Positions 27,225-36,379 of a stretch of 64,000 nucleotides of DNA are shown in pieces. The stretch covers positions 124,001 to 188,000 of the forward strand of contig NZ_VSKM01000005.1 in the NCBI RefSeq assembly GCF_008086175.1. Direction: 5' to 3'. Below the pieces are notes generated by a model. The model worked only from the letters and a program-made list of their open reading frames with translations. It was not told where the DNA came from and ran no database searches. The position numbers and the translations under genes were made by a program. Every line of letters starts with the position of its first letter. The stretch's first letter is position 1. This DNA is from Bizionia saleffrena (GTDB lineage: Bacteria; Bacteroidota; Bacteroidia; Flavobacteriales; Flavobacteriaceae).

Positions 27225-29036
27225 ATGGGATTAGTAACAGCAAAGGAGGTATCAAAAGCGATACACCTTGATAAATACGGGGTTTTTGGTACTTTTAGTG
27301 GCTGGGTGCTAATGAAAGTTCTTAAAATTTCTACGCTTAATAAAGTCTACGATCGTAATAAACATTTATCAGAAATCGAGTTTTTAGATGCTATCTTAAA
27401 TGAATTTCAAATTAAATTTGAAATTCCTGAAGAAGATTTAAAACGACTCCCAAAGGAAGGGGCTTATATCACTGTTTCTAATCATCCATTAGGGGGGATT
27501 GATGGTATTTTATTATTAAAATTAATGCTAGAAGAGCGTTCGGATTTTAAAATAATAGGTAATTTTTTACTCCATCGTATCGCGCCAATGGCGCCATACA
27601 TAATGCCAGTTAATCCTTTTGAAGATAGGAAAGATGCTAAGTCCAGCATTGCCGGTTTTAAAAGTGCTATTGCGCATTTACGCGACGGACATCCTCTTGG
27701 GATCTTTCCTGCAGGCGAAGTCTCTACTTATAGGGATGGTAAATTGGTGGTCGACAAACCTTGGGAAGAAGCAGCGATGAAATTAGCGCAAAAAGCAAAT
27801 GTACCTATTGTGCCTATTTACTTTCACGCTAAAAACAGCAAGTTGTTTTATAAATTGTCTAAAATTAGCGATACGTTTAGAACAGCAAAATTACCATCGG
27901 AAGTGTTAACCCAGAAACGCCGAACTATTAAAGTGCGCGTGGGAAAACCGATTTCTGTAAACGACCAAAACGAACATAAAGATCTACAAAGTTTTACCGA
28001 TTTTATTCGCCGTAAAACATATATGTTATCGAACACTTTCGAACCGAAAGAGAAAATTATAAATACTATTTCTTCTTCTTTAAAAGGGTTTAAAATTCCT
28101 AAAAAAATTGTAACACCTGTGGCGGCAGATATTATGATTAAAGAAGTTGAAGCGCTTTTAGAAAACGATAAGCGTCTATTAGTGAGTAAAAATTACGAAG
28201 TGTATTTGGCACCTGCTAAGGACATTCCTAATATTATTAGAGAAATTGGGCGTTTGCGTGAGATTACTTTTAGAGAAGTAGGAGAAGGTACCAATGAAGC
28301 CATAGATTTAGACAGTTTTGACACCTATTATCACCATATGTTTTTATGGGATAGTGATTCCAAAATAATTGTTGGCGCCTACCGAATGGGCTTGGGTTCT
28401 AAGATATTTGCCAAACACGGAATCGATGGCTTCTATTTACAAGATTTGTTTCGTTTTGAGCCCGAATTATATAAAATGATGGGCGAATCCATAGAGCTGG
28501 GCCGTGCATTTATTATTAAAAGCTATCAGCAAAAACCAATGCCTTTATTTTTATTATGGAAAGGAATTGTGCATACCACATTGCGTTTCCCGGAGCATAA
28601 ATATTTAATTGGAGGGGTTAGTATTAGTAATCAGTTTTCTAATTTCTCGAAATCGCTAATGATCGAGTTTATGAAATCGCACTATTACGATCCTTATGTG
28701 GCGCAATACGTGCACCCGAAAAAAGAATTTAAAGTGAAGCTTAAAGACGCTGATAAAGATTTTGTTTTTGATGCCACCGAAGCCGATTTGAATAAGTTTG
28801 ATAAGATTATCGATGAAATTGAGCCGGGTGCATTACGATTACCGGTATTGCTTAAAAAATACATTAAACAAAACGCACGATTGGTCGCTTTTAATGTTGA
28901 CCCTTTATTTAATAATGCGGTAGACGGATTAATGTATATTAAAATTGCCGATTTACCGGAGAGTACCGTAAGACCTGTAATGGAAGAATTTCAGGCGGAA
29001 TTAGAAAGTAAGGTTTCAAATAACGGGGATAAATAA
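27225..29036 (+). CDS. Bifunctional aminolipid acyltransferase (OlsF-like PlsC-GNAT fusion)
   Basis: 603 residues. The N-terminal lysophospholipid-acyltransferase domain (about 60-260) has an NHPLGGID motif (His87, Asp93; the His-Asp spacing is one residue longer than the classic HX4D) and FPAGEVS (161-167). The C-terminal GNAT-like N-acyltransferase domain (about 320-510) includes the EVYLAPAKDIPNIIREIGRLRE region. This matches OlsF from Flavobacterium johnsoniae and Serratia, which makes ornithine lipids; related proteins make glycine or serinolipids. It therefore probably N-acylates and then O-acylates an amino acid to form phosphorus-free membrane lipids. Amino acid specificity is not readable. 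Confidence 0.88.
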   Translation: MGLVTAKEVSKAIHLDKYGVFGTFSGWVLMKVLKISTLNKVYDRNKHLSEIEFLDAILNEFQIKFEIPEEDLKRLPKEGAYITVSNHPLGGIDGILLLKLMLEERSDFKIIGNFLLHRIAPMAPYIMPVNPFEDRKDAKSSIAGFKSAIAHLRDGHPLGIFPAGEVSTYRDGKLVVDKPWEEAAMKLAQKANVPIVPIYFHAKNSKLFYKLSKISDTFRTAKLPSEVLTQKRRTIKVRVGKPISVNDQNEHKDLQSFTDFIRRKTYMLSNTFEPKEKIINTISSSLKGFKIPKKIVTPVAADIMIKEVEALLENDKRLLVSKNYEVYLAPAKDIPNIIREIGRLREITFREVGEGTNEAIDLDSFDTYYHHMFLWDSDSKIIVGAYRMGLGSKIFAKHGIDGFYLQDLFRFEPELYKMMGESIELGRAFIIKSYQQKPMPLFLLWKGIVHTTLRFPEHKYLIGGVSISNQFSNFSKSLMIEFMKSHYYDPYVAQYVHPKKEFKVKLKDADKDFVFDATEADLNKFDKIIDEIEPGALRLPVLLKKYIKQNARLVAFNVDPLFNNAVDGLMYIKIADLPESTVRPVMEEFQAELESKVSNNGDK

Positions 29037-29086
29037 CGCGGATAAGTAAACGTGGGTATTGCGTAAAATTGAGATAAACGAGATAT

Positions 29087-29122
29087 AAAAAAGGCTAAAT
29101 ACTGTGTGTTTAGCCTTTTTTT
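29087..29122. terminator. Bidirectional terminator after the OlsF-like gene
   Basis: Stem AAAAAAGGCTAAA / TTTAGCCTTTTTT with a nine-base loop. A- and T-tracts on the two sides suit both the OlsF-like gene and the convergent TM2 gene. Confidence 0.9.
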
Positions 29123-29127
29123 AGGTT

Positions 29128-29463
29128 TTAGAACCATCCCTTTTTACCTAATTGGTAAGTGTTGTAGAATTCTTCATCGGTTTTTGTAAGGTATATTATG
29201 CCTTCAATAAAAGGAATAATTCCAGCAATCCCACAAGTTACTATAGAGGCAATGAGTTGAATAATACCTTCTTTGTTGTAACCTAAAATAAATTTATGTA
29301 CGCCTAAATAACCAAGAAATAAGGCTAATATTCCAACTAAGATTTTCTTGTTTTCAACATTTTTATTATTTCCAAAAGTATCTCTAGCGTTATTAGAGAA
29401 TTCGTTAGCTGTTTTTTTAGCTTCTGAAGCGAATTCGTTTGCGTCGTCTTTGATAGTATTCAT
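29128..29463 (-). CDS. TM2-domain membrane protein
   Basis: 111 residues. An N-terminal charged, probably helical region (about 1-38, with repeated Asn/Ala/Glu) is followed by a TM2 domain with two membrane helices (about 42-58 and 68-95) joined by the short turn LGYLGVHKFILGYNKEG, the family hallmark. The function of TM2 proteins in bacteria is not defined. Single gene between the shared terminator and a VOC gene on the same strand. Confidence 0.87.
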   Translation of the reverse strand: MNTIKDDANEFASEAKKTANEFSNNARDTFGNNKNVENKKILVGILALFLGYLGVHKFILGYNKEGIIQLIASIVTCGIAGIIPFIEGIIYLTKTDEEFYNTYQLGKKGWF

Positions 29464-29535
29464 GGTGTCTTTTTTGAGGTTAGTATTTTTTTGCTATACT
29501 GTTAAGATATAAAAGTACTAAAAAAAAGGGGCGTT

Positions 29536-29922
29536 TTACTTAAAAGCATCGTCAATGGGTTCCCAAAGTTCAATTTTATTACCATCGTTATCTAAAATCC
29601 AACCAAATTTACCATAGTCATATTCTTCCATTGTACCTACAATAGTAACGCCTTCACTTTTTAACGCTGCTAAAAGCTCTTTTAAGTTTTCTACGCGATA
29701 GTTGAACATAAAATCCTTTTTCGAGGGTTCGAAATGCTCGGTATCGGTTTTAAAGGGGCTCCATTGTGTAGAGGATTCATTATCTTCTTTATCTTTCCAC
29801 CAAAAAGTAGCCCCGTACTCGTCGGTATTAAAACCTAAATGTTTTTTATACCAATCTTTAGTTGCTTTTGGGTCTTCGGTTTTAAAAAAAAGACCGCCAA
29901 TACCTGTCACGCGTTTTTTCAT
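29536..29922 (-). CDS. VOC-superfamily (glyoxalase/bleomycin-resistance fold) protein
   Basis: 128 residues forming one VOC module of two beta-alpha-beta-beta-beta units: GIGGLFFKTEDPKATKDWYKKHLGF at the start and WILDNDGNKIELWEP at the end (metal-ligand Glu in the last strand). Soluble, cytoplasmic. Follows the DUF1801 gene by two bases and is probably co-transcribed with it. Could be a lactoylglutathione-lyase relative or an antibiotic/aldehyde-binding protein; no substrate can be assigned. Confidence 0.85.
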   Translation of the reverse strand: MKKRVTGIGGLFFKTEDPKATKDWYKKHLGFNTDEYGATFWWKDKEDNESSTQWSPFKTDTEHFEPSKKDFMFNYRVENLKELLAALKSEGVTIVGTMEEYDYGKFGWILDNDGNKIELWEPIDDAFK

Positions 29923-29924
29923 AA

Positions 29925-30383
29925 TTATTTATTTTTAATTGCGGTTTCGTAAATTGTTATCCATTCTTTAGTACTCATTTTTGCGGCGAGCTCACCGATA
30001 AGATCGAAAGGAATAGCTTCGATGTTTTTAAAGCGGATACAGCTTTTTCCCATATCTAACTTTTGTTTACAACGTTTTGCGTACTCGGAAGTAAACCAAT
30101 CGCGTACCTCTGTATGCGCATGCAATCCCAAGTGGTAAATGGCTATATGATTTTTTTGTGACGCCAAATTGATAAATGGCAGTGGTGTTTTAGGATCACA
30201 ATGGTAGTCATCGGGATAAACAGAATGCGGTATCACATAACCTAACATACCGTAGCTAACAACTTCTTCCATTTCTTTGGGAAGATTAGCAAGAAAGGTT
30301 TGTCGAAGTTTATTTATGGATTCTCTACGGTTTTCTGGAAGTTGATTACTATACTCTTCTGGCGTATCGGCTTTGTATTGCAT
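29925..30383 (-). CDS. DUF1801 (YdhG-like) protein
   Basis: 152 residues of the DUF1801 fold: EVVSYGMLGYVIP (about 41-53), FINLASQKNHIAIYHLGL (about 69-86), and MGKSCIRFKNIEAIPFDLIGELA (about 111-133), which resembles the C-terminal half of iron-sulfur and YjbR/frataxin-like folds. The biochemical role of the family is not known. Two bases separate it from the VOC gene downstream. Confidence 0.85.
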   Translation of the reverse strand: MQYKADTPEEYSNQLPENRRESINKLRQTFLANLPKEMEEVVSYGMLGYVIPHSVYPDDYHCDPKTPLPFINLASQKNHIAIYHLGLHAHTEVRDWFTSEYAKRCKQKLDMGKSCIRFKNIEAIPFDLIGELAAKMSTKEWITIYETAIKNK

Positions 30384-30464
30384 TTATAATCGTCTTTAAA
30401 TATTAAGGACTTTAAAGATATAATAAATGCATTGAAAAGGTAAAAGGAAAGGTGTAAATGCCAA

Positions 30465-31400
30465 TTAACAGAACTTAGCTTTTATTTTATTGACTATGGT
30501 TTGAGCAAGTTTTTCTTTACTTTCTATAGTCCATCCGGCAACGTGGGGTGAGAGTAGTACGTTTTTTGAGTTTATTAAATATTTGAAAGCTTCTGGCAGT
30601 TCGTTGGAAAATAAGTTTTCGAAAGAAGCTTTTTCATATTCTAAAACATCTAAGCCGGCGCCTAAAATAGTTCCCGATTTTAAAGCCGAAACCAGGTTGG
30701 AGGTTACGACGCTTTTACCGCGCGCGGTATTTATAAGCCAAAATGGTTTTGCAAACCCGTTTATAAATTCGGTATTTACCATATTTGTGGTTAATGGCGT
30801 TTCTGGAGTATGTAAACTTACGACATCACTACGTTGTTGTAGTTCTTGCAACGAGACTTGCGTCGCGTTATCATCGTCCATTTGGGGTTTAATATCGTAA
30901 CATAAGGTTGTAACCTCAAAACCACGTAGCTTTTTGGCAAACGATTTCCCCATATTGCCGTACCCAATAAGGCCTACGGTTTTCCCATCGAGTTCTAATC
31001 CGCGATTATTTTCTCGTAACCATTTGCCGCTACGAACTTCCCGGTCTGCTGTATTGAGTTTATTGAATAGAGAGAGCAGCATTGCTAAGCTGTGTTCTCC
31101 TACGGCGTTACAATTGCCTTCTGGGGCCGCTATAAGGGTGATGCCCTTTTGGTGGGCATAAGCACAGTCTATATTTTCTAATCCGGCACCAACACGAGCA
31201 ATAAATTTTAATTTTGTGGCTTTGTCTAAAAAATCGGCATCTATTTTAAATCGGCTGCGGATGATAAAACCGTCGTAATTATGAATTATTTTTTCAATCC
31301 CTTCCTTTGAAGTGCTGTAATCTTCGTCGTTGGTAAACCCTAAAGCGTTTAATTGTTGTATTAAAAGCGGGTGATTGGAATCGAGGTTGAGAATGTTCAT
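30465..31400 (-). CDS. NAD-dependent D-2-hydroxyacid dehydrogenase
   Basis: 311 residues, single catalytic plus Rossmann domain without an ACT domain. The dinucleotide motif is GLIGYGNMG (143-151), with Asp169 (YDIKP) predicting NAD preference. The catalytic triad fits Arg227 (NTARGK), Glu254 (DVLEYE) and His286 (SPHVAGW). Could be a 3-phosphoglycerate dehydrogenase feeding serine synthesis or another 2-hydroxyacid dehydrogenase. A repeat element separates it from mgtE, so it may have its own promoter. Confidence 0.9.
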   Translation of the reverse strand: MNILNLDSNHPLLIQQLNALGFTNDEDYSTSKEGIEKIIHNYDGFIIRSRFKIDADFLDKATKLKFIARVGAGLENIDCAYAHQKGITLIAAPEGNCNAVGEHSLAMLLSLFNKLNTADREVRSGKWLRENNRGLELDGKTVGLIGYGNMGKSFAKKLRGFEVTTLCYDIKPQMDDDNATQVSLQELQQRSDVVSLHTPETPLTTNMVNTEFINGFAKPFWLINTARGKSVVTSNLVSALKSGTILGAGLDVLEYEKASFENLFSNELPEAFKYLINSKNVLLSPHVAGWTIESKEKLAQTIVNKIKAKFC

Positions 31401-31432
31401 AATAGATACTTATTTTAAAAGTGTGGTTTTTT

Positions 31433-31513
31433 GCGTTAGCGATTGCAGTGTAAATCCTTTTGCTTTTTCGGCAAAAGATTGCAATGGAAAGCGCGACCTT
31501 TTAGGTAACGCCC
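31433..31513. repeat. Interspersed palindromic repeat, copy A (81 bp)
   Basis: A degenerate inverted-repeat element between a dehydrogenase gene and mgtE. It begins GCGTTA, contains GATTG, a TCCTTTTGC...GCAAAAGA hairpin and GGAAAGCGCGAC, and ends TAACGCCC, four bases before the mgtE stop codon. Copy B at 37674-37765 has the same order of blocks in the opposite orientation. It resembles a family I know to be frequent in Flavobacteriia intergenic DNA; abundance needs a genome-wide count. Confidence 0.7.
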
Positions 31514-31517
31514 AACT

Positions 31518-32891
31518 TTAAAAACCGAGTATAAGTTTTGCAATTAAAAAATAGGTTAATATACCAAAGACATCGTTACTGGTGGTTATAAAAGGCCCTG
31601 TTGCAACCGCGGGATCTATACCTCTTTTATCTAAAAAGAAAGGGATAAATGTACCAATTAGTGCGGCCATAATAATGACTGATATTAATGCAATACCAAT
31701 GGTAATTGATACAATATAAGGCGTGCCGAACACAAAATGCGTAATGAATAAAGCGACAGTGGCAATGGCGAAACCGTTAACAATAGCAAGAAAAAACTCT
31801 TTTAGAAGCCGTTTTACTATATTGCTATCTACACTGTCGTTTGCCAAACCTTGCACTACAATGGCCGAGGATTGCACACCGACGTTTCCTGCGGTGGCTT
31901 GTATAAGCGGTACAAAACTAAGCAGGACGATAAATGAGCCCATAGCTTCGTTAAAATATTCGATAATGCTGGCAGCACCAAGGCCGCCAAATACACCTAT
32001 TAAAAGCCATGGTAAACGGGCTTTTGTAAGTTTCCAAATGCTATCGTCGGCCTCTACGCCTTGCGAGATACCGGCTGCCATTTGGTAATCTCTGTCGGCT
32101 TCCTCACGGATAACATCTACAATATCGTCGATAGTTATACGGCCTAAAAGTGTTTGGTTATCGTTAACGACAGGGATGGCTTCCAGGTCGTATTTTTGCA
32201 TAATTTTTGCGACTTCTTCAGCACCTTCTTCTACGTTTACATAATCTACACTTTTGATGTAGATGTCTGCAATTTTCTGATCGCTTTTTGCCACAATTAA
32301 ATCTTTTAGCGATAAACGCCCAATAAGTTTATTTTGGCGGTCTACAACATAGATAGAATGTACTCTTTTAACATCTTTGGCCTGGCCTCTAATACGGCGT
32401 AAACACCCGGCAACCGTCCAGTTTTCATAGACTTTTACAAGCTCTTTACCCATTAAACCTCCAGCGGTATCTTGATCGTAGGCTAAAAGTTCTTTAATTT
32501 CTGCTTTATGAGCCGCGTTTTCAATATTAGAAATAACTTCTAATTGACGACTTTCGGGAAGCTCGGAAATAATATCTGCCGCATCATCGGTGTCTAGCTC
32601 TTCAACTTCTTCGGCAATTTCTTTGGCAGATAGTGTTTTTAATATTTTCTCACGGTTATCCTCGTTCAGTTCCATTAATATTTCGGAAGTGGTCTCTGAG
32701 TCTAACAGTTTTATAACGTAAGTAGCGTCTTCTAAGCCGACTTCGTCAAGAATTTCGGCAATATCTGCGTGGTGAAATTCATTTAAAAGGGTATGTAGTT
32801 CTGTATCGCTTTGTGAAGCGATAAGTTGTTCTACCAGTGCTACAAGTTCGTCTGTAAGTTCGAATTGTGTGTTTTCGTTTTGCTCAATCAA
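31518..32891 (-). CDS. mgtE: Magnesium transporter MgtE
   Basis: 457 residues. A cytosolic MgtE N-domain of acidic helical repeats (about 15-115) is followed by paired CBS domains (about 130-255), which together sense Mg2+, and a five-helix membrane channel (about 280-457, with PLIQATAGNVGVQSSAIVVQG). A dimeric Mg2+ channel gated by cytoplasmic Mg2+. Length is typical. Follows rsmA by 20 bases and belongs to the rsmA-DUF4286-TPR cluster on the minus strand. Confidence 0.96.
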   Translation of the reverse strand: MIEQNENTQFELTDELVALVEQLIASQSDTELHTLLNEFHHADIAEILDEVGLEDATYVIKLLDSETTSEILMELNEDNREKILKTLSAKEIAEEVEELDTDDAADIISELPESRQLEVISNIENAAHKAEIKELLAYDQDTAGGLMGKELVKVYENWTVAGCLRRIRGQAKDVKRVHSIYVVDRQNKLIGRLSLKDLIVAKSDQKIADIYIKSVDYVNVEEGAEEVAKIMQKYDLEAIPVVNDNQTLLGRITIDDIVDVIREEADRDYQMAAGISQGVEADDSIWKLTKARLPWLLIGVFGGLGAASIIEYFNEAMGSFIVLLSFVPLIQATAGNVGVQSSAIVVQGLANDSVDSNIVKRLLKEFFLAIVNGFAIATVALFITHFVFGTPYIVSITIGIALISVIIMAALIGTFIPFFLDKRGIDPAVATGPFITTSNDVFGILTYFLIAKLILGF

Positions 32892-32911
32892 ACAATAATA
32901 ATTTAAAGGGT

Positions 32912-33706
32912 TTATTTATCGTTTTCAATCATCATCGTTAACTCTATAAAGGCTTGAACGCTTAATTGTTCTGGCCGTTTGCCAAAGATAGTGTCTTCTC
33001 GCAAATTATCGCTTAATTCTAGCGTTTTTAAACTGTTACGAAGTGTTTTGCGGCGTTGTTGGAACGCTTGTTTCACAACTCTAAAAAAGAGTTTGTCGTC
33101 GCACGGTAAGCTAAAGTCTTCTTTTCGTTTTAAAACGAGAACGCCAGACTCTACTTTTGGTGGTGGGGTAAACGCCGTTGGGGGGACGGTAAAGAGGTAC
33201 TCGGCGTCGTAAAAAGCTTGAGTTAAAACCGATAAAATACCGTACACTTTACTGCCTTCCTTAGAGCAAATACGTTGCGCCACTTCTTTTTGAAACATTC
33301 CTGAAAATTCCGGAATCTGATCTCTTAACGCTAAGGTTTTAAATACAATTTGCGTAGATATATTATACGGAAAATTACCAATTATAGCGAAGGGTTCTTT
33401 ATTAAAGGTTTCGCTAACGTCGTATTTTAAAAAATCTTGTTCTATAATTCTTGGCGCAAGATTCAAGTAGTTGTTTTTTAAATACGCTACACTTTCTGTG
33501 TCTATTTCTATAGCATAAAGCGTACACTCTTTTTTTAATAAATACTTAGTGAGAACGCCCATTCCTGGCCCAATTTCTAATACTTTATTATACCCCTTAA
33601 AGCTGATGCTGTTGGCAATACGTTCGGCTACAGTTTCGTCTTCTAAAAAATGCTGACCTAAGAATTTTTTTGCTTTTACTTGATGATTGTTCCCTTTGTA
33701 AGCCAT
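32912..33706 (-). CDS. rsmA: 16S rRNA dimethyladenosine transferase
   Basis: 264 residues; dimethylates the two adjacent adenines of the 16S rRNA 3'-terminal hairpin during 30S assembly. SAM-binding motifs: [16 protein letters not shown] (about 41-56) and the catalytic NFPYNIST (motif IV NxPY). Helical C-terminal domain. Start [20 protein letters not shown] is typical. Co-oriented with the DUF4286 gene upstream and mgtE downstream. Confidence 0.97.
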   Translation of the reverse strand: MAYKGNNHQVKAKKFLGQHFLEDETVAERIANSISFKGYNKVLEIGPGMGVLTKYLLKKECTLYAIEIDTESVAYLKNNYLNLAPRIIEQDFLKYDVSETFNKEPFAIIGNFPYNISTQIVFKTLALRDQIPEFSGMFQKEVAQRICSKEGSKVYGILSVLTQAFYDAEYLFTVPPTAFTPPPKVESGVLVLKRKEDFSLPCDDKLFFRVVKQAFQQRRKTLRNSLKTLELSDNLREDTIFGKRPEQLSVQAFIELTMMIENDK

Positions 33707-33745
33707 TTTTTTATGTTGAAGCGTTGCTATTTATACTGGTGGATA

Positions 33746-34069
33746 TTATTTAAAATTAACAGAATATACATCTATTATCTCAAGTTCTGTTCTAAAAGCG
33801 AGCATTTTATCGGCGAATTTTTCAAGGCCTTCAATCTGAAGTTTATCGGCGTCTTCTTTGTAGTACGCGTCTAGTGCTGCACGCGAATAAGAGCGGTACT
33901 GAATAGAGTAGGTTTGGCCGCCCATTTCTTCTTCTATTAATACTTTTGTAAAACGCGCTTCAGAGAATTTACCTGTAGCTAAAACTTGCGGAATATGTTC
34001 TTTTATCCACTTTAGCCACTCGTCGTGAACGCTATTATCGATGTTTATGGTAACGTTATAAATGTACAT
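33746..34069 (-). CDS. DUF4286 family protein
   Basis: 107 residues forming a small alpha+beta ferredoxin-like domain (YNVTINIDNSVHDEWLKWIKEHIPQVL ... SIQYRSYSRAALDAYYKE). This family is conserved next to rsmA in many Bacteroidota. No catalytic residues are evident. Lies 39 bases upstream of rsmA and 65 bases downstream of the TPR gene, all on the minus strand. Function unknown; possibly a small regulatory or binding protein. Confidence 0.88.
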   Translation of the reverse strand: MYIYNVTINIDNSVHDEWLKWIKEHIPQVLATGKFSEARFTKVLIEEEMGGQTYSIQYRSYSRAALDAYYKEDADKLQIEGLEKFADKMLAFRTELEIIDVYSVNFK

Positions 34070-34134
34070 AAATCTATATTTTTTTGCAAATAACAGTAGT
34101 TCTGAGTTATATACAAAGCGAAATGACTTTTAAT

Positions 34135-35916
34135 TTATTGAATAGAATCGCCGCGCAGTGCTCTAAATCGTTTACGGGCTTCCACAAAAAAGATGCTGTC
34201 TTGGTGGTTAAAAAGAATTGTTTCGTAAAACGGTTTCGCTTTTTCGGGCTGCTCCAGTTGTTTATCGTACAACAGCGCAATACCATAAATAGCATCGTCT
34301 ACTAAAATACCATCGTTATAATTAGCAATTATTTGTTGGTAGTTTACAATGGCTTTATCGTATTGTTTTTTAATTTCGAAAAGCTGTGCTTGCTTTAAAA
34401 GCGTTTGCGGAATAATCGCTTCGGAAGAATGCGTAATTAAAATACCATCTAGTAAAGCAATGGCTTCTTCATTTTTATTCTGAAAATGTAATAAATCGGC
34501 CTTGGCATAACTCTTTAGAGCGACGTGTAATGAATCTTCCAACTTATTATCGGTAATAAGGAGTTTTAAATCTAAAGCGTCGTTTGCAGTTAGTTGCGAT
34601 GTGGATGCTTTTAAAATTTTAAGCTGGGATTCCGCCCATTTAAAATCACCCTTATAATAACTAGTTTTTGCTACTTTAAAACGTGCTTCTTGAGAAATGG
34701 TGCTGTTTTTAAGGCTGCGTTGTATTTGAGTGTAATAAATTAAGGCTTCGTTAAACTTTTCCTCTAACACTAAGATGTCCCCTAACTCTAATTTAATTTC
34801 CGCAATCTTTTGTTGCGAAGCATCGGCTTTAAGTGCTTCCTTTAAAAAGTGAATTGCCTTGTCGGTTTGTTTTAAATAGAACGCTAAAAAGTGTCCATAA
34901 GCTATTTTTAAATCTATGGCACTCATTAATCCGCCATACTCTGCTAGAACGTCTAGATATTCTTTATTAATGGTCTCATAATCTTCTGGAGACGCTATAC
35001 TCGTTTTAATTTTTAGAATATTGTAATACGCATTAATTTTAGAATCTAGATTCTGAGTGTTTTCTACAATATAGGTAAAGATAGACGTGGCAATCTCGTT
35101 GTCTTTTTGGTTGTGCGCTATGTTGGCAAGCTCTTCTATGCGATCTAGCGATGCCATTTCTCTTTTGTAAATGGCCTTTTCTTGTGCAAATGCTTTATTA
35201 TATTCTTTTTGCTGGATAAATAACCAGCTCAACATTTCATTCCACAAGATATCTGGGGAGTCTTGGATCTTTTTAAGTAGTATTAATCGTAAAATTTTGT
35301 TGTTTTGATGGTCTTTATTTTCACTTATAAAGGTGTTAAGCTCTCTCTTAATCGTATTTAAATACGAGGTGTTATCGGCTCCAAACTCTATGTATTTGGT
35401 AAACATTTTTTTTACATCACCTTGTTCTCCATAAATTCTGGCCAATTGCATATCGAAATTAAACTCCGTATTACTCTCCATCGCTTTAGTATATGTAGCG
35501 ATAGCCTGGTTTAATAGCGATAGGTTGTGAAAAGATTGACCAACAGCAAACGCAGAACTGGGGTTATTGGTAACCGAATTGATGACGTTATTATAATACG
35601 TATTCGCTGTAATAGTATCGTTTTGAAGCGCGTAATTATAGCCTAATTCTATTGTAAAAGGCGGATAGTTTTTAATTTCAATAAGAGTTTTTAAAAAGGT
35701 ATCAACTTCTTTATATTGCTGTAATTGTTGGTGTGTTCTAACCAACTTGTAAATATAGTCTAGACTGCTGCTATTGTTCTTGTATAGCTTTTGGTAGCTA
35801 ATAAGCGCTTTTTCAAATTCACCATTTTTAAAATAGTCTTCAGCTAGGGCAGAGTTTTCACTTTGAGAAAAAACGAGGCTATAAGAAAAAAGGCATAAAA
35901 TAAATAAAAATCGCAT
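34135..35916 (-). CDS. Exported tetratricopeptide-repeat protein
   Basis: 593 residues. Signal peptide about 1-17 (LVFSQ) followed by a solenoid of TPR-like helices across nearly the whole length (for example ALAEDYFKNGEFEKALISYQ and QAQLFEIKKQYDKAIVNYQ). No catalytic domain. Probably a periplasmic scaffold; YbgF-like repeats near the C-terminus suggest a link to envelope machinery. First gene of the minus-strand set TPR, DUF4286, rsmA, mgtE. Confidence 0.87.
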   Translation of the reverse strand: MRFLFILCLFSYSLVFSQSENSALAEDYFKNGEFEKALISYQKLYKNNSSSLDYIYKLVRTHQQLQQYKEVDTFLKTLIEIKNYPPFTIELGYNYALQNDTITANTYYNNVINSVTNNPSSAFAVGQSFHNLSLLNQAIATYTKAMESNTEFNFDMQLARIYGEQGDVKKMFTKYIEFGADNTSYLNTIKRELNTFISENKDHQNNKILRLILLKKIQDSPDILWNEMLSWLFIQQKEYNKAFAQEKAIYKREMASLDRIEELANIAHNQKDNEIATSIFTYIVENTQNLDSKINAYYNILKIKTSIASPEDYETINKEYLDVLAEYGGLMSAIDLKIAYGHFLAFYLKQTDKAIHFLKEALKADASQQKIAEIKLELGDILVLEEKFNEALIYYTQIQRSLKNSTISQEARFKVAKTSYYKGDFKWAESQLKILKASTSQLTANDALDLKLLITDNKLEDSLHVALKSYAKADLLHFQNKNEEAIALLDGILITHSSEAIIPQTLLKQAQLFEIKKQYDKAIVNYQQIIANYNDGILVDDAIYGIALLYDKQLEQPEKAKPFYETILFNHQDSIFFVEARKRFRALRGDSIQ

Positions 35917-36000
35917 AAATATACTTTAGGTAAATATAGCAAATGTAATTGCAAAAGTCGTGCTAAAATTACGATCTAAATAAACGCATAATTACATAAC

Positions 36001-36030
36001 AAAAAAAAGCCCGATGTAAACATCAGGCTT
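36001..36030 (-). terminator. Orphan terminator between serS and the TPR gene
   Basis: On the minus strand AAGCCTGATGT pairs with ACATCGGGCTT (one G-U pair), followed by eight T. No annotated gene ends just upstream, so it probably ends a small transcript. Confidence 0.7.
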
Positions 36031-36295
36031 TGCCAATCTAAATAAATGTGCTATTAATCATATATTTAAGATGATTCAATTACTCGATCGGAAATATTTT
36101 AAAGGGTGTTTATTTTTATTATTAAAACGCGCAACCATTTTTTACTACTTTGGTATCCTCTACAGGCTATGTTATAAATATTTGATAGCTAAAAAAATGA
36201 GTGTTGCAAGTAGTAGTAGGCGTTTTATATTTTTCATTTTAAAATCTTATCTGGTAAATATGCTAATTAAAAATGGAACTGACAAGGCATAACCG

Positions 36296-36340
36296 AAAAA
36301 AATCGTTAAACAGCGTCTTTTATTAACAGTTTAACGATTT
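36296..36340 (-). terminator. Terminator of serS
   Basis: 12-bp stem AAATCGTTAAAC / GTTTAACGATTT with a 17-base loop and a T-run on the minus strand, about 40 bases after the serS stop. Confidence 0.8.
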
Positions 36341-36379
36341 AATTATTAAATATATAGGAAAAATACTACTATAAAGTTA

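Larger units (their letters stand above)
35917..36379. other. 463-bp intergenic region with two minus-strand terminators
   Basis: Holds the serS terminator at 36296-36340, a second terminator at 36001-36030 and, between them, a 21-codon minus-strand ORF (36237 down to 36172) encoding a basic then hydrophobic peptide starting MKNIKRLLLLATL. No convincing larger gene. The second terminator implies a short transcript from this interval. Confidence 0.55.

Noticed and set aside
36071-36292. 73-codon plus-strand ORF in the serS-TPR gap
   Set aside because: Low-complexity AT-rich translation with no domain, crossed by minus-strand terminators; the minus-strand 21-codon ORF is more plausible.
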